A DNA stretch of 42,114 nt from a virus. The translations under genes were made by a program, and so were the position numbers. The stretch is from positions 1 through 42,114 of the IMG/VR virus record IMGVR_UViG_3300020129_000172; one strand, 5' to 3'. This document shows positions 14,349-21,643 of the stretch, one piece after another. Below the pieces are notes generated by a model. It ran no database searches, was not told where the DNA came from, and worked only from the letters and a program-made list of their open reading frames with translations. Each line of letters starts with the position of its first letter. The first letter of the stretch is position 1.

Positions 14349-15662
14349 ATGCCTTCGCGGAATGTCACGCTGACCGGCACGTTCACCGGCCTGATGTCGT
14401 GGGACGACGGACCCGACCCACCGGATCCGCCAACGGAGACGATCGTCGTGCATCCGGGCGACGACCTGCAGGACGTCCACGACCGCGCCCCGGATGGCGC
14501 CACGATCGTCCTGACCCCCGCCACGTATGACGGGCCGTTGACGTCCAGCAAACCGCTGCACTGGACGTCGGACACGGTGGCCGTCGGCCGCGTGTCCGGT
14601 ACGGCGGCGTTGCCGGTCATCACCGCCAACGGGCAGACGCTGACCAATACCGCAAAGGGTGCGTCGTTCACCGGCCTGTGTTTCCGGTCGACGTCGCCCA
14701 GCAACACGATCCTCGTGGATACGGGCGAAGAGTTCTGGCTCGATCGGTGTCAGGTGCTGGGCGATCCGATCCGTGGCCAGCATCGCGGCCTCCTTGCCCA
14801 CGGCAAAAATGCCAAGGTGACCGGCTGTTACTTTGATGACCACTTCGAAGTCGGCCGCGATACGCAAGCCATCAGCGGGTACGACGGCACCGACGGCTTG
14901 CTGATTGAGGATTGCTATCTGTCGGCCGCATCGCAGCCGGTGATGTTCGGCGGCGCCGACTCGTCGTCGGAAGATCGCATCCCGAAACGCATCACGATGC
15001 GGCACTGCCATCTGACGAAAAACCCGGACTGGTACTTCGCCGATCCGGCGACCGGTCGCGGCATGGGTCAGATCAAGACCGCCTTCGAATTGAAATGCGC
15101 CGTCGACGTCGTCGTCACCGATTGCGTATTTGAGTATTGCGGGACGGGCGGCGGATCGTCGGGCTACCTGGTTCTGCTGACGCCGCGCAATCAGAACAAC
15201 AAAGCGCCGTGGTCCTGCGTGCGGCGGGTTACGTTTGAACGCTGTGCCTTTCGCTACGGCGGCGGCGGCTTCCAGCTGCTGGGGACCGACGACACGCATC
15301 CCAGTGGACCACTGGACGACCTGACCATCACCAATGTGTACATGGAAGGCATCGATCCGACCGCCGGACCGTGGAAGGGACAGGGCCGGATCTTCCTGTT
15401 CAACAACGGACCGGCCAACGTCCACATTGATGCCTTCACCGCGACCGGCGCGAATCTCAATTCGGCGTGCTACTTCATCGGTCCGCTGTCCGGCCTGCAG
15501 ATCAGCAACACGATCTTCCCGGCGTCGAAATACGGCATCAAGATCGACAACCCTCCCGGCGGGCAGGGCTGGACCGATGTGGTGACGAAGCTGGCGCCGG
15601 ATGCCGTCATCAACCTGAGTCCGGACGATACCGGAGCGACGGTCTATCCGCCGTTCCCATGA
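14349..15662 (+). CDS. Right-handed beta-helix tail protein (pectate-lyase-like)
   Basis: This 437-residue protein has a strong AGGAGG site at 14337-14342. A linker of PDPPDPP near residue 25 precedes VVHPGDDLQDVHDRAPDGATIVLTPATYDG, the usual entry to pectate-lyase-type beta-helices. The rest is a ladder of short strands with N/D-x-V/I turns (LLIEDCYLSAAS, MRHCHLTKN, VTDCVFEYCG, FERCAFRYGG). Such proteins are tailspikes or depolymerases that bind or cut surface glycans. No catalytic residues can be fixed from sequence alone. It lies last in the tail gene block. Confidence 0.82.
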   Translation: MPSRNVTLTGTFTGLMSWDDGPDPPDPPTETIVVHPGDDLQDVHDRAPDGATIVLTPATYDGPLTSSKPLHWTSDTVAVGRVSGTAALPVITANGQTLTNTAKGASFTGLCFRSTSPSNTILVDTGEEFWLDRCQVLGDPIRGQHRGLLAHGKNAKVTGCYFDDHFEVGRDTQAISGYDGTDGLLIEDCYLSAASQPVMFGGADSSSEDRIPKRITMRHCHLTKNPDWYFADPATGRGMGQIKTAFELKCAVDVVVTDCVFEYCGTGGGSSGYLVLLTPRNQNNKAPWSCVRRVTFERCAFRYGGGGFQLLGTDDTHPSGPLDDLTITNVYMEGIDPTAGPWKGQGRIFLFNNGPANVHIDAFTATGANLNSACYFIGPLSGLQISNTIFPASKYGIKIDNPPGGQGWTDVVTKLAPDAVINLSPDDTGATVYPPFP

Positions 15663-15865
15663 AAGTCCTGGCGCTCCTGCTGCTGGCGGTCACGTCCTGC
15701 GGCTGCGTGGCCGACTTCGCCATCCACATCGATCGGCTCCAGCAGATGGTCGGCACGCTGAAGTGTCAGGACGGGGCACCGGCCCGCGTCTTAATTGATC
15801 CCCAATGCGTCGACGGAATCTGTGGCATCACCTGTGCCCCGGATCGGTGGTTTCCGAAACACTGA
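15659..15865 (+). CDS. Small lipoprotein (possible outer-membrane spanin or exclusion protein)
   Basis: This 68-residue protein starts with an ATGA overlap. Residues 1-14 (MKVLALLLLAVTSC) are a lipoprotein signal with the lipobox V-T-S-C, so Cys14 would be lipidated. The mature part contains further cysteines (CQD, QCVDGICGITC) and a short amphipathic segment. Position beside a holin-like membrane peptide suggests an Rz1-like lysis role, but Rz1 proteins are usually proline-rich and this one is not. A surface-exclusion lipoprotein is an alternative. Confidence 0.6.
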   Translation: MKVLALLLLAVTSCGCVADFAIHIDRLQQMVGTLKCQDGAPARVLIDPQCVDGICGITCAPDRWFPKH

Positions 15866-15879
15866 AAGGCCGGACGATC

Positions 15880-16017
15880 ATGCTGACTGTGGCGCTACTG
15901 CTCGCACTCGCGGCGTTTGTCGTCACCATCGGCGCGGCGATGAACAAGGTGCCGTTGTGGCCGGCTGTCCTGCTGGTCGTCGTCGCCATGTTGCTGCAGT
16001 CGTTGCCGCTGCGATGA
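15880..16017 (+). CDS. Holin-like two-helix membrane peptide
   Basis: This 45-residue protein starts at ATG 15880; a longer open frame upstream overlaps the lipoprotein and was not used. Two hydrophobic segments (LTVALLLALAAFVVTIGAAM and WPAVLLVVVAMLLQSL) are separated by a short NKVPL turn, and it ends in LPLR. This is the layout of small class II holins. No endolysin gene is recognisable next to it, so the holin role rests on topology and on position at the end of the late genes. Confidence 0.55.
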   Translation: MLTVALLLALAAFVVTIGAAMNKVPLWPAVLLVVVAMLLQSLPLR

Positions 16018-16020
16018 CCC

Positions 16021-16236
16021 ATGGCGCGGAAGTACCCGGCATGGGTCCGGTGTCCGGACTGCGACGACTTCCTGTGTACGATCCACCGTACGCACGTCTA
16101 CGACTGCCGGTGTCCGTCCATCGATACATGGGCGCGGAAAGGACTCAGTCCCTACGATGAAGGCGGCCGACCGTTGGCGCTGACCCGGTCGGCAGCAGCT
16201 GGTCGGCGTCGGCCGGTGAAGCGGTCCGTTGGGTAG
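16021..16236 (+). CDS. Small zinc-ribbon-like protein
   Basis: This 71-residue protein starts three bases after the holin-like stop. Residues 11-31 contain CPDCDDFLC and CRC spacing that could bind zinc. The C-terminal half is basic (AAAGRRRPVKR). It is the last gene of the rightward late block. Its function is unknown; many short Cys-pair proteins occur in this genome. Confidence 0.5.
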   Translation: MARKYPAWVRCPDCDDFLCTIHRTHVYDCRCPSIDTWARKGLSPYDEGGRPLALTRSAAAGRRRPVKRSVG

Positions 16237-16564
16237 CGGCACTGCTCCGGCCGCTACACTGGAAGCCGTCGGTCCCGAACGGTGACGGACTTCGGGACGC
16301 TTCGGGTGGTCCTAGCATTTTTACCACTGGGGGGACATGAAGCTGGGATACGTCCCCCCCCCCCCCGCGTCGACCTGGACACGACCGGCCAGCCTCCCCA
16401 CAGGCTGCAGGAACGCCGACCGGCCGGGGGTGGCCGGATGGCTGGCTGACCGGCCGACGCCGTCCAGCGGCCTGCAGGACCAGCCAGACACGGCAACGGC
16501 CGCCCCTTGGGAATCGTCCCCCAGAGGGCGGCCGTGGTATGGTCCGGGTTGTCGGCCAGCTGGG
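16237..16564. other. Gene-free region between late genes and integrase, likely attP zone
   Basis: No credible gene lies in these 328 bases. The late operon ends on the left and the integrase operon ends on the right, so the two converge here. The stretch holds a 13-base C run (16354-16366), a short inverted repeat (16329-16336 with 16352-16359), repeated CTGCAGGA words (near 16404 and 16472) and a longer inverted repeat near 16496-16535. Large serine integrases usually have attP beside int, and this is the only free space adjacent to it. The crossover core cannot be identified without a host attB. Confidence 0.4.
16496..16535. repeat. Inverted repeat near integrase 3' end
   Basis: A 10-bp perfect stem (16496-16505 ACGGCCGCCC with 16526-16535) surrounds 20 bases that contain a partial inner match (TTGGG and CCCCA). 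There is no T-run, so it is not a standard intrinsic terminator in either direction. It lies 30 bases from the integrase stop and could be an attP arm or a convergent-transcription barrier. Confidence 0.45.
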
Positions 16565-18295
16565 TCAGGCGACCCGGCGGGTCTTCGACTTCGTCGGGTA
16601 GTCCTTCCGCTTCGGAGGCCGGTAGTCGCCCGCGAAGTCGACGTGGTAATCGACGGACGAATTACTGCTAATTCGTTCCTCCGTTACCACCCCCCCCAGC
16701 CAGCCCGCCAGACCCACCCGTCCGTCGAATCGGACGACCCGCTGCCCGACGGCCCCCGACTGGACCGGTCGACAGACGATCGGCTGCGCCAGATGTTGCC
16801 GCAGCCAGCCCCGCGCGATCGTCGGCTTGCTGGCCAGCTGCGTGCGCCAGCTGTCGGCCGTCTTCCGCATCTGCGCCTCGATGTCGGCCCACGGTCGGAC
16901 CGGACCGGTCGTCCCCTGCGCCTGCTGCAGGTCGGCCGCGATGGCCGCCTTGCGTTCTTCGGCCGCGTCCAGCAGGTCGGCCAGTCGTTCCGCCGCCTTC
17001 GGATTCTTCGCCCGCCGGACCGCCGCCATGTAGTTGTCGGCTTCGCGGGTGGCCTTCGCCAAGTCGGCCCGCAGCCGGTCGGCCTGCTGGCCGGTCGTCC
17101 GGCTGGCCACGACCGCCTTCACCTTGGCGAGCATCCGTTCGAACCGGTCCGGCGTCAGCTGCTGCAGGATGGACCCAATGACGGCCTCGTTCAGATCGTC
17201 CATATGCCAGCGGGCGGAATTGCGGCACCCGTTGGCCTTCCCCTTCGCGTAGTGCCGCGTGCAGGCGTAGCCGGCCACGACCCGACCATGTTGCTGGGTC
17301 CGTTTGCGAACGTGCATCCCGCCGCCGCATTCGCAGCGGAGGAAGCCGGTCAACAGATACTGCGAATCCAGACTGGCCCGACGCGGCGTCCCATAACTGC
17401 AGTCGGCCGACCGTTTCGCCATCTGCCGGTGCGCGGCCTGCCACAGCACGTCGTCGATGATGCGTAGATCGTGGTCGGTCCGTTTGATCCATTCCGCCTT
17501 GGGCCGCGCGACGACTTTCACTTTGCCGCTGGTCTTGTCCTTCCGCGTTTTGTTCCACGTCACGAGGCCGCGATAGATGTCGTTGTTCAGGATGTGGCGG
17601 ACACTGGCCCCGCTCCAGCCCTTCGACTTCGACGCCTTCGGTCGACTGGTCGGCACGTCGTCGACCGTCAGCGTCCGCGCCACCTTGTTGTAGCCGTCGC
17701 CCTTGGCCGTCTGCTGGAAGATGCGCCGGACGATCGCCGCCTGTTCCGGATTGACGACGTGGCGTTTGTGGCCGTCGATCTTCCGGATGTCGATCGCGTA
17801 GGCCTTGCCGCTGGCCACGTCGCCCCGTTCGGCCAGCTGCGTCAGGGCTTCGTGGACGGTTTCCTTCGACTTCCGGATCGGCGCATGGTTGGTATACGAG
17901 TCCACCGTGTTCAGCAGGTCGGCCTCCAGCGTGCCGTACGCGAACGGTTTGCCATCGTGGTAGAACCAGATGGCGACGTTGTGTTCGGCGATGAACGTCA
18001 ACTCGATCACCCCCGGCATCCCTTCGCGCCGGGTAAACCGGTCCTTGTCGCGGATGATCAGCACATCGAACTTGCCTGCGGTGATGTCCGCGATCAGCCG
18101 TTGCCGTTGTTTCAACATCTGAAACAGTTCGCCGGAGATGGCGTCGTCTTCGTAGACGTGGGCGTCGTCGACGGTCCAGCCTTTCGACGCCGCGAATTTC
18201 TTCGCATTGGCGATCTGCCGCTTCGTCGACTTCAGGTCGGAATCGTCCTTCGCTTTCAACGAGGACTTGCGGGCGTAGACAGCAACGCGAGTCAT
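16565..18295 (-). CDS. Large serine recombinase (integrase)
   Basis: This 576-residue protein integrates and excises the phage DNA. The N-terminal resolvase domain has VAVYARKSS, with the catalytic serine at residue 11, and the conserved FDVLIIRDKDRFTRR arginine motif near 75-90. The recombinase domain spans about 170-290. A zinc-ribbon part follows with CECGGG (near 343) and later cysteines (ACTRHY, GCRNSARW), then a helical coiled-coil region (about 405-455) used for synapsis control. Size and order fit large serine integrases. The start overlaps the stop of the upstream gene, so it is the last gene of a leftward operon. No separate recombination directionality factor is recognisable; one of the small upstream genes could supply it. 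Confidence 0.95.
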   Translation of the reverse strand: MTRVAVYARKSSLKAKDDSDLKSTKRQIANAKKFAASKGWTVDDAHVYEDDAISGELFQMLKQRQRLIADITAGKFDVLIIRDKDRFTRREGMPGVIELTFIAEHNVAIWFYHDGKPFAYGTLEADLLNTVDSYTNHAPIRKSKETVHEALTQLAERGDVASGKAYAIDIRKIDGHKRHVVNPEQAAIVRRIFQQTAKGDGYNKVARTLTVDDVPTSRPKASKSKGWSGASVRHILNNDIYRGLVTWNKTRKDKTSGKVKVVARPKAEWIKRTDHDLRIIDDVLWQAAHRQMAKRSADCSYGTPRRASLDSQYLLTGFLRCECGGGMHVRKRTQQHGRVVAGYACTRHYAKGKANGCRNSARWHMDDLNEAVIGSILQQLTPDRFERMLAKVKAVVASRTTGQQADRLRADLAKATREADNYMAAVRRAKNPKAAERLADLLDAAEERKAAIAADLQQAQGTTGPVRPWADIEAQMRKTADSWRTQLASKPTIARGWLRQHLAQPIVCRPVQSGAVGQRVVRFDGRVGLAGWLGGVVTEERISSNSSVDYHVDFAGDYRPPKRKDYPTKSKTRRVA

Positions 18296-18609
18296 GCGGC
18301 CCCCTTCGACTTCAACACTTGTTCAATGGCGCGGCCGACGACCAGCGGATCCGGTTCAGTCGAATCCACATCGGTGACCAACGTCTCGCCAACGTAGTCG
18401 CCGGTGCCGGTATTCAAGTCGCCCATCCACGTCGCGTTGTTCGTCCCGAACCACCATGCGTAGTCCGGATGGTCGATCAGGTCTTCGGCCCAGACGGCCA
18501 CGATGCCCGGAAACTCCACGCTGACCTGCTGGAAGCCGCACCCGCGTAGGTAGTCGGCGACGGCCTCCAGAAAATGTGCGGCGGCGGCTGCGGAGACCTG
18601 GAGCGTCAT
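18292..18609 (-). CDS. Hypothetical protein upstream of integrase
   Basis: This 105-residue protein starts at ATG 18609, overlapping the stop of the RHH-like gene (ATGA), and its stop overlaps the integrase start. The N-terminus is helical (VSAAAAAHFLEAVADYLRG); the core is strand-rich (QQVSVEFPGIVAVWAEDL) with many Asp and Trp. No known family is recognised. Tight coupling to int on one side and the DNA-binding-type gene on the other makes it a candidate integration accessory factor, but this is a guess from position only. Confidence 0.65.
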   Translation of the reverse strand: MTLQVSAAAAAHFLEAVADYLRGCGFQQVSVEFPGIVAVWAEDLIDHPDYAWWFGTNNATWMGDLNTGTGDYVGETLVTDVDSTEPDPLVVGRAIEQVLKSKGAA

Positions 18610-18797
18610 GATGTCGCGCTCCAGTCCTGCAACAGCTGCAGAATGATGGCGCGACGGGATACCCCATCGCGCTTGCACTTGTCCGCGACCCGACGCCACA
18701 GTGGCGCCGGGATGTGATCCAGCAGATAGGCCTTTTCCGTGTCCTTGTTCGGCGTGAAGTCGCGGGAGTAGCCGCGCTTCGTCGGTCGGGTCGCCAT
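18606..18797 (-). CDS. Small ribbon-helix-helix-like DNA-binding protein
   Basis: This 63-residue protein has a basic N-terminus (ATRPTKRGYSRDF), then HIPAPLWRRVADKCKRDGVS and RRAIILQLLQDW. That strand-helix-turn-helix spacing fits Arc/MetJ-type ribbon-helix-helix folds. It is two genes upstream of the integrase in the same overlapping operon, so regulation of that operon or an excisionase-like role is possible. Confidence 0.6.
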   Translation of the reverse strand: MATRPTKRGYSRDFTPNKDTEKAYLLDHIPAPLWRRVADKCKRDGVSRRAIILQLLQDWSATS

Positions 18798-19162
18798 CAG
18801 TATTCCTCCGTCAGCATGATCGTAAGCAGTCGGTAACAGGACAGGTGCGGATCCTCCGCGCCGTATTCCATGGCGTCGGAGTCGTAGTAATCGAACTTGA
18901 AGAAGACGGCGACCCCGTCGACGACGATCCGGCCGAAGTCATGTTCGCCGTAGGGATCGTTGTCGCGGGTGAACTGGTCGAAGCGGGCCACGGCCTGCAG
19001 GACGGCCAGCCGGTGGACGTCCGACAATGCCGCAATGCCGGACGTCATGACGGTGCGCCCGTCCGGTCGACCGTTGGCGACGAAGACATCCAAGATCGAC
19101 AGCCGACGACGATAGGCATCGTTGGCGGCTGCGATGCGGGCGGTGCGTTCGGTTGACGTCAT
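18797..19162 (-). CDS. DUF3768 family protein
   Basis: This 121-residue protein uses ATG 19162, which overlaps the stop of the 45-residue gene upstream. The hallmark pattern of DUF3768 is present: ARIAAANDAYRR at the start, VMTSGIAAL, then FTRDNDPYGEHDFG, FKFDYYDSD and a C-terminal RLLTIMLTEEY. The family is common in alphaproteobacterial plasmids, mobile elements and phages, and its function is unknown. Length is normal for the family. Confidence 0.88.
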   Translation of the reverse strand: MTSTERTARIAAANDAYRRRLSILDVFVANGRPDGRTVMTSGIAALSDVHRLAVLQAVARFDQFTRDNDPYGEHDFGRIVVDGVAVFFKFDYYDSDAMEYGAEDPHLSCYRLLTIMLTEEY

Positions 19163-19296
19163 GACTGCCTCCGGCGGGCGCGCAATTCCTTCAGCGTCAT
19201 GCACGCGATGCAGGGACCGACACGGTCGACGCGGGCACCGCAGCCGCGCGTGCAGGTCTTCGTTCGCAGCTTCACGATCGGTCGTCGTCGTTTCAT
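19159..19296 (-). CDS. Very small zinc-binding protein (45 aa)
   Basis: ATG 19296 overlaps the stop of the gene upstream and the TGA at 19159-19161 overlaps the DUF3768 start. The product is basic (MKRRRPIVKLRTK) and has a compact C-x3-C...C-x2-C knuckle (CTRGC, then CIACM). Coupling on both sides supports a real gene despite the length. Function unknown; possibly nucleic-acid binding. Confidence 0.62.
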   Translation of the reverse strand: MKRRRPIVKLRTKTCTRGCGARVDRVGPCIACMTLKELRARRRQS

Positions 19297-19730
19297 GACT
19301 GACCGCCTTTCGCTGCTGCGATGGTCCGGACGGCGTCGATCAGGTCGGCATCAGACAACGGCACCCGGATCGGTTCGACGGCTTCGCCCGATCCGAAGCC
19401 GTCGTCGCCGTCTTCGTTGGCATAGATGCCAAGCCCCCACGGTTGGTCGACGTCCGGCACATTGGCTTCGCAGAACCAGTCGTCACCGTCCTTGACGGCA
19501 TCGGTGGCGAAGAGGAAACGGCCGTCGGTCAGTCGGACCGCCAAGCCGAAACAGCCGCCGCCGGTATGTTCGATGTTGGCCGACGTCACGCCGTCGATCG
19601 TCCGCAGCGTCGACAGCAGCTGCGGCCGTTGCGCTTCGTGGTGCTTGCCGCCATACCAGCAGAACTGACACATGGGTGTCGTCGGCTTCGGCGGATTGAA
19701 CTCCTGTCCGCAGTAGATGCAGGTCGTCAT
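19293..19730 (-). CDS. Hypothetical protein with N-terminal zinc ribbon
   Basis: In this 145-residue protein, residues 1-27 carry CIYCGQEF and CQFCWYGG, a four-cysteine zinc knuckle. The remainder is strand-rich and acidic (GCFGLAVRLTDGRFLFATDA, EPIRVPLSDADLIDAVRTI) with no recognised family. It starts with an overlap to the preceding gene's stop. Small regulatory or adaptor function is possible but nothing specific can be supported. Confidence 0.65.
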   Translation of the reverse strand: MTTCIYCGQEFNPPKPTTPMCQFCWYGGKHHEAQRPQLLSTLRTIDGVTSANIEHTGGGCFGLAVRLTDGRFLFATDAVKDGDDWFCEANVPDVDQPWGLGIYANEDGDDGFGSGEAVEPIRVPLSDADLIDAVRTIAAAKGGQS

Positions 19731-19957
19731 CGGCCCTCCCGATCGCGCGTATCGAAGTCTGGCCGATACGGTTTCTCGTCGGTCAGTTCAAAGGTGCCCA
19801 CCCGGTTGCCGTTGATGTCGTGGACCTTCCCTTCGTCCTGTCCGTTGTCCAGCCGATCCGCGAGTAGCCGGATGATGCGCGCGATTTCCGCGAGTTTTTC
19901 CTGCCGGTCGTCGTCGCCAAATGCGGCATTACTTGTTTCAATTTCTAGCGTGAACAT
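19727..19957 (-). CDS. Conserved small phage protein (FTLEIET...INGNRVG type)
   Basis: This 76-residue protein has an AAGGAAAG site seven bases before ATG 19957. The pattern MFTLEIETSNAAFG, then RIIRLLADRLDNG and HDINGNRVGTFEL is one I know from many phage and mobile-element genomes, always as an uncharacterised small protein. It is not in the 45-residue to integrase cluster by function, only by operon. Confidence 0.75.
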   Translation of the reverse strand: MFTLEIETSNAAFGDDDRQEKLAEIARIIRLLADRLDNGQDEGKVHDINGNRVGTFELTDEKPYRPDFDTRDREGR

Positions 19958-20040
19958 GACTGCTTTCCTTCTTTCGTTATGACTGCTTTCCGTTGCGCGG
20001 CAAGGGCCGCGATTACTAACTTGATGGCGTGCGCGGACAT
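19945..20040 (-). CDS. Possible 31-residue peptide
   Basis: ATG 20040 overlaps the stop of the upstream gene and the reading frame ends at 19945, inside the next gene's start. The product (MSAHAIKLVIAALAAQRKAV...) is an amphipathic, Ala-rich helix. It may be a real peptide or only a coupling leader that carries ribosomes to 19957, which has its own good ribosome-binding site. Confidence 0.35.
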   Translation of the reverse strand: MSAHAIKLVIAALAAQRKAVITKEGKQSCSR

Positions 20041-20387
20041 CACCGGCCCGCCTTCCAGATACTGGGCGTGGATGTCGGACAGACCAGATCGGCCCGTCCG
20101 TAGTCGAGATGATCGGCTTTGAGTGCGCCGCAGGCGGCGCAGACGTTTGCCGACTTCACCGTACGCACGCCGTTGGCATTCTGATCCGGCCAGCGGCGAT
20201 ACGGATCGGCCGTGGCCGACTTCGCGCCCGCGATCATGTCCTGCAGGACGACCACCAGATCGCGGCGTGCCGCCGGACTGATCGATCGCACGAAGATGTT
20301 GAACCGGTCGAGCGCGACCGGATCGTTGCTTCGTAAAGCCAACGCATCGGCGATGGCTTTCAGTTCGGCCTGTTGTTTGGTCGTCAT
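20040..20387 (-). CDS. Hypothetical protein with zinc knuckle
   Basis: This 115-residue protein starts at ATG 20387, overlapping the previous stop; a GTG one codon earlier is also possible. The N-terminal two thirds is helical (KQQAELKAIADALALRS, DLVVVLQDMIAGAKSA). The C-terminal part holds NVCAACGAL and a later Cys (LVCPT), suggesting a degenerate zinc site. No family is recognised. It belongs to the integrase operon that starts at the 20.87 kb promoter. Confidence 0.6.
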   Translation of the reverse strand: MTTKQQAELKAIADALALRSNDPVALDRFNIFVRSISPAARRDLVVVLQDMIAGAKSATADPYRRWPDQNANGVRTVKSANVCAACGALKADHLDYGRADLVCPTSTPSIWKAGR

Positions 20388-20797
20388 CACCGGGCCATCC
20401 GTTCCAGATCAGCAATCCGGCTGACGGCTTCGCGCTTCGTGTCGTACGCCGAATCCGTTTCGCCGTCGACAATCACGACCCACTGCCACCGGCCGTTCGA
20501 TACATACGTCCGGCCGTTCCGTCCTTCGGTTTCGCAGACGTTGCCGTCCCAATGTTTTTCGATGACGAACAGGCCGTCCCTTTTCGTCATCGTGGCCGCC
20601 GTCCGCGTTAGACCGATGTAGGTCTTGCTGACGTTCTTCCGTTCGGTGCCGTCATCGAACCGGATCCAGACGCTGACGTTGTTTTGCTTCGTCACGATGC
20701 CGGTCTTCGTTCCTTCCTTGAACTGCACCGCGACCCGCGTGCCGGTCGGCCAGACCCATCGCGCTTGCCATTCCGTCGTCGTTGTTCCCGTCGTCAT
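20387..20797 (-). CDS. Hypothetical protein, first gene of the integrase operon
   Basis: This 136-residue protein has an AAGGAGCC site before ATG 20797. Strand-rich segments (TRVAVQFKEGTKTGIVTKQNN, VWIRFDDGTERK) resemble a small SH3-like or DUF-type beta barrel, followed by a charged C-terminus. It is the first gene behind the palindromic promoter at 20852-20898, so it is expressed when that operator is free. Role unknown. Confidence 0.6.
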   Translation of the reverse strand: MTTGTTTTEWQARWVWPTGTRVAVQFKEGTKTGIVTKQNNVSVWIRFDDGTERKNVSKTYIGLTRTAATMTKRDGLFVIEKHWDGNVCETEGRNGRTYVSNGRWQWVVIVDGETDSAYDTKREAVSRIADLERMAR

Positions 20798-20851
20798 TTC
20801 CTGGCTCCTTCAAACCGGCTGGCGTTCAGTGCCGTCCGGCTACCGTGCTTA

Positions 20852-20881
20852 TGCCCGGTAGGCCTATCAGCCTACCGGGCA
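20852..20881. promoter_or_regulatory. Perfect 12-bp palindromic operator
   Basis: TGCCCGGTAGGC (20852-20863) is repeated inverted at 20870-20881 around a six-base CTATCA loop. It overlaps the -10 element and predicted start of the leftward promoter at 20869-20898. This is the expected position of a repressor site. A 10-bp palindrome AGCATATGCT (20883-20892) lies beside it in the promoter spacer. Confidence 0.7.
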
Positions 20882-20898
20882 AAGCATATGCTTGTCAA
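20869..20898 (-). promoter_or_regulatory. Leftward promoter for the integrase operon
   Basis: On the - strand a perfect TTGACA (-35, 20893-20898) is followed after 18 bases by TAGGCT (-10, 20869-20874), which keeps the key T1, A2 and T6 positions. Transcription would start near 20862 and reach 20797 first. The palindrome covers the -10 region. The upstream repressor operon ends at 20967, so this gives int a separate switch. Confidence 0.65.
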
Positions 20899-20966
20899 GT
20901 TGCCTAGGCTTTCAGGCCTGTTTCCCTATGAAACGGCTGGTGTGGAGACGGCCTGCTTGGCTGGCG

Positions 20967-21197
20967 TCAGTCGTCGTCGGTAGGCCATTCGGCTTCGTCC
21001 ATCGCGTCATACGCCCCCGGCAGCGGGACGATCGGTGGCAGGCCGCGTGCGATGCGGACCGGATTCGCACGCTCGACGCAATCCTGGCAGATGGGTTCGC
21101 GGGTGCCATGCAGTGCGATCGACGGCACGCGCACCGGGTTGTAGAAGAACGGTCGCCGACAACAACAGCATGCGGAATATGCCTGCAGGACACCCAT
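20967..21197 (-). CDS. Small zinc-binding phage protein
   Basis: This 76-residue protein starts at ATG 21197 behind GGAGG. The sequence GVLQAYSACCCCRRPFFYNP, then HGTREPICQDCVERANPVR is a pattern I know from many temperate phages: two cysteine pairs form a zinc ribbon. It ends acidic (DAMDEAEW...DDD). No function is established. It is the last gene of the repressor-side leftward operon. Confidence 0.72.
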   Translation of the reverse strand: MGVLQAYSACCCCRRPFFYNPVRVPSIALHGTREPICQDCVERANPVRIARGLPPIVPLPGAYDAMDEAEWPTDDD

Positions 21198-21231
21198 GCG
21201 CCGCCTCCTATTTCTGCGGATCGTCGGACGC

Positions 21232-21438
21232 TCAGCCGCCGCCGATCCGGACAGTGACGACGCCGACGCCGCCGCGCGGCGCGTCCGTGCAATCGACGGC
21301 CAGCCGGTGTTTCGACAAGACGCGGACGCCGGGACCGTCGGCAGGCAACAGGCTGGCGATGCGTTCGCCGTCGTACCACACCTCAAATACGATCTGCTTT
21401 GTCCTTGCGTGCATGCCGATCCGGAATTCACTCGGCAC
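21232..21438 (-). CDS. Hypothetical small beta protein
   Basis: This is 68 residues from GTG 21438, which has AAGGA seven bases upstream; ATG 21414 is a shorter alternative. Strands such as KQIVFEVWYDGERIASLLPA and VTVRIGGG dominate. It overlaps the end of the zinc-ribbon gene upstream by 11 bases. No recognised family. Confidence 0.55.
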   Translation of the reverse strand: MPSEFRIGMHARTKQIVFEVWYDGERIASLLPADGPGVRVLSKHRLAVDCTDAPRGGVGVVTVRIGGG

Positions 21439-21643
21439 CGTGCTGTCCTTGATCGTGGAAGACGTGACACGCGCCGCAGTAGCGTTCGTCGATGTCCTTC
21501 GGATGGAACGACACACGCTGACAGGTATGGCAGCGGATGCCGAGGACCAGCGTCGAGTCCCCGTCGACGTTCGCGTGGCCCTTGAGCACCAAGTCGTACC
21601 CGATGCCGTATTTGAGTACGCGCAGGTCGCTGGCGTCCGTCAT
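21428..21643 (-). CDS. Conserved small zinc-ribbon phage protein
   Basis: This 71-residue protein starts at ATG 21643 with an ATGA overlap. The C-terminal half reads IRCHTCQRVSFHPKDIDERYCGACHVFHD, broken here into CHTC and CGAC pairs with a trailing HVFHD. The RYCG.C.VFHD ending is found in a large set of phage and plasmid proteins of unknown function. Zinc binding is near certain; the role is not known. Confidence 0.8.
   Translation of the reverse strand: MTDASDLRVLKYGIGYDLVLKGHANVDGDSTLVLGIRCHTCQRVSFHPKDIDERYCGACHVFHDQGQHGAE

Noticed and set aside
16329-16359. Intrinsic terminator for the late operon at the G6/C-run inverted repeat
   Set aside because: The stem has a 15-base loop and is followed by C and not T residues, so it does not fit a Rho-independent terminator.
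16337-17467. Open frame of 376 codons on the + strand across the integrase end
   Set aside because: It overlaps the zinc-ribbon and coiled-coil part of the integrase in antisense and begins in the C-run region; the product is Arg/Pro-rich shadow sequence.
19945-20472. 175-codon leftward open frame joining the 31-residue peptide to an upstream frame
   Set aside because: The upstream part is out of frame with the well-coupled genes at 20040-20387 and 20387-20797 and has Arg/Ser-rich shadow composition.
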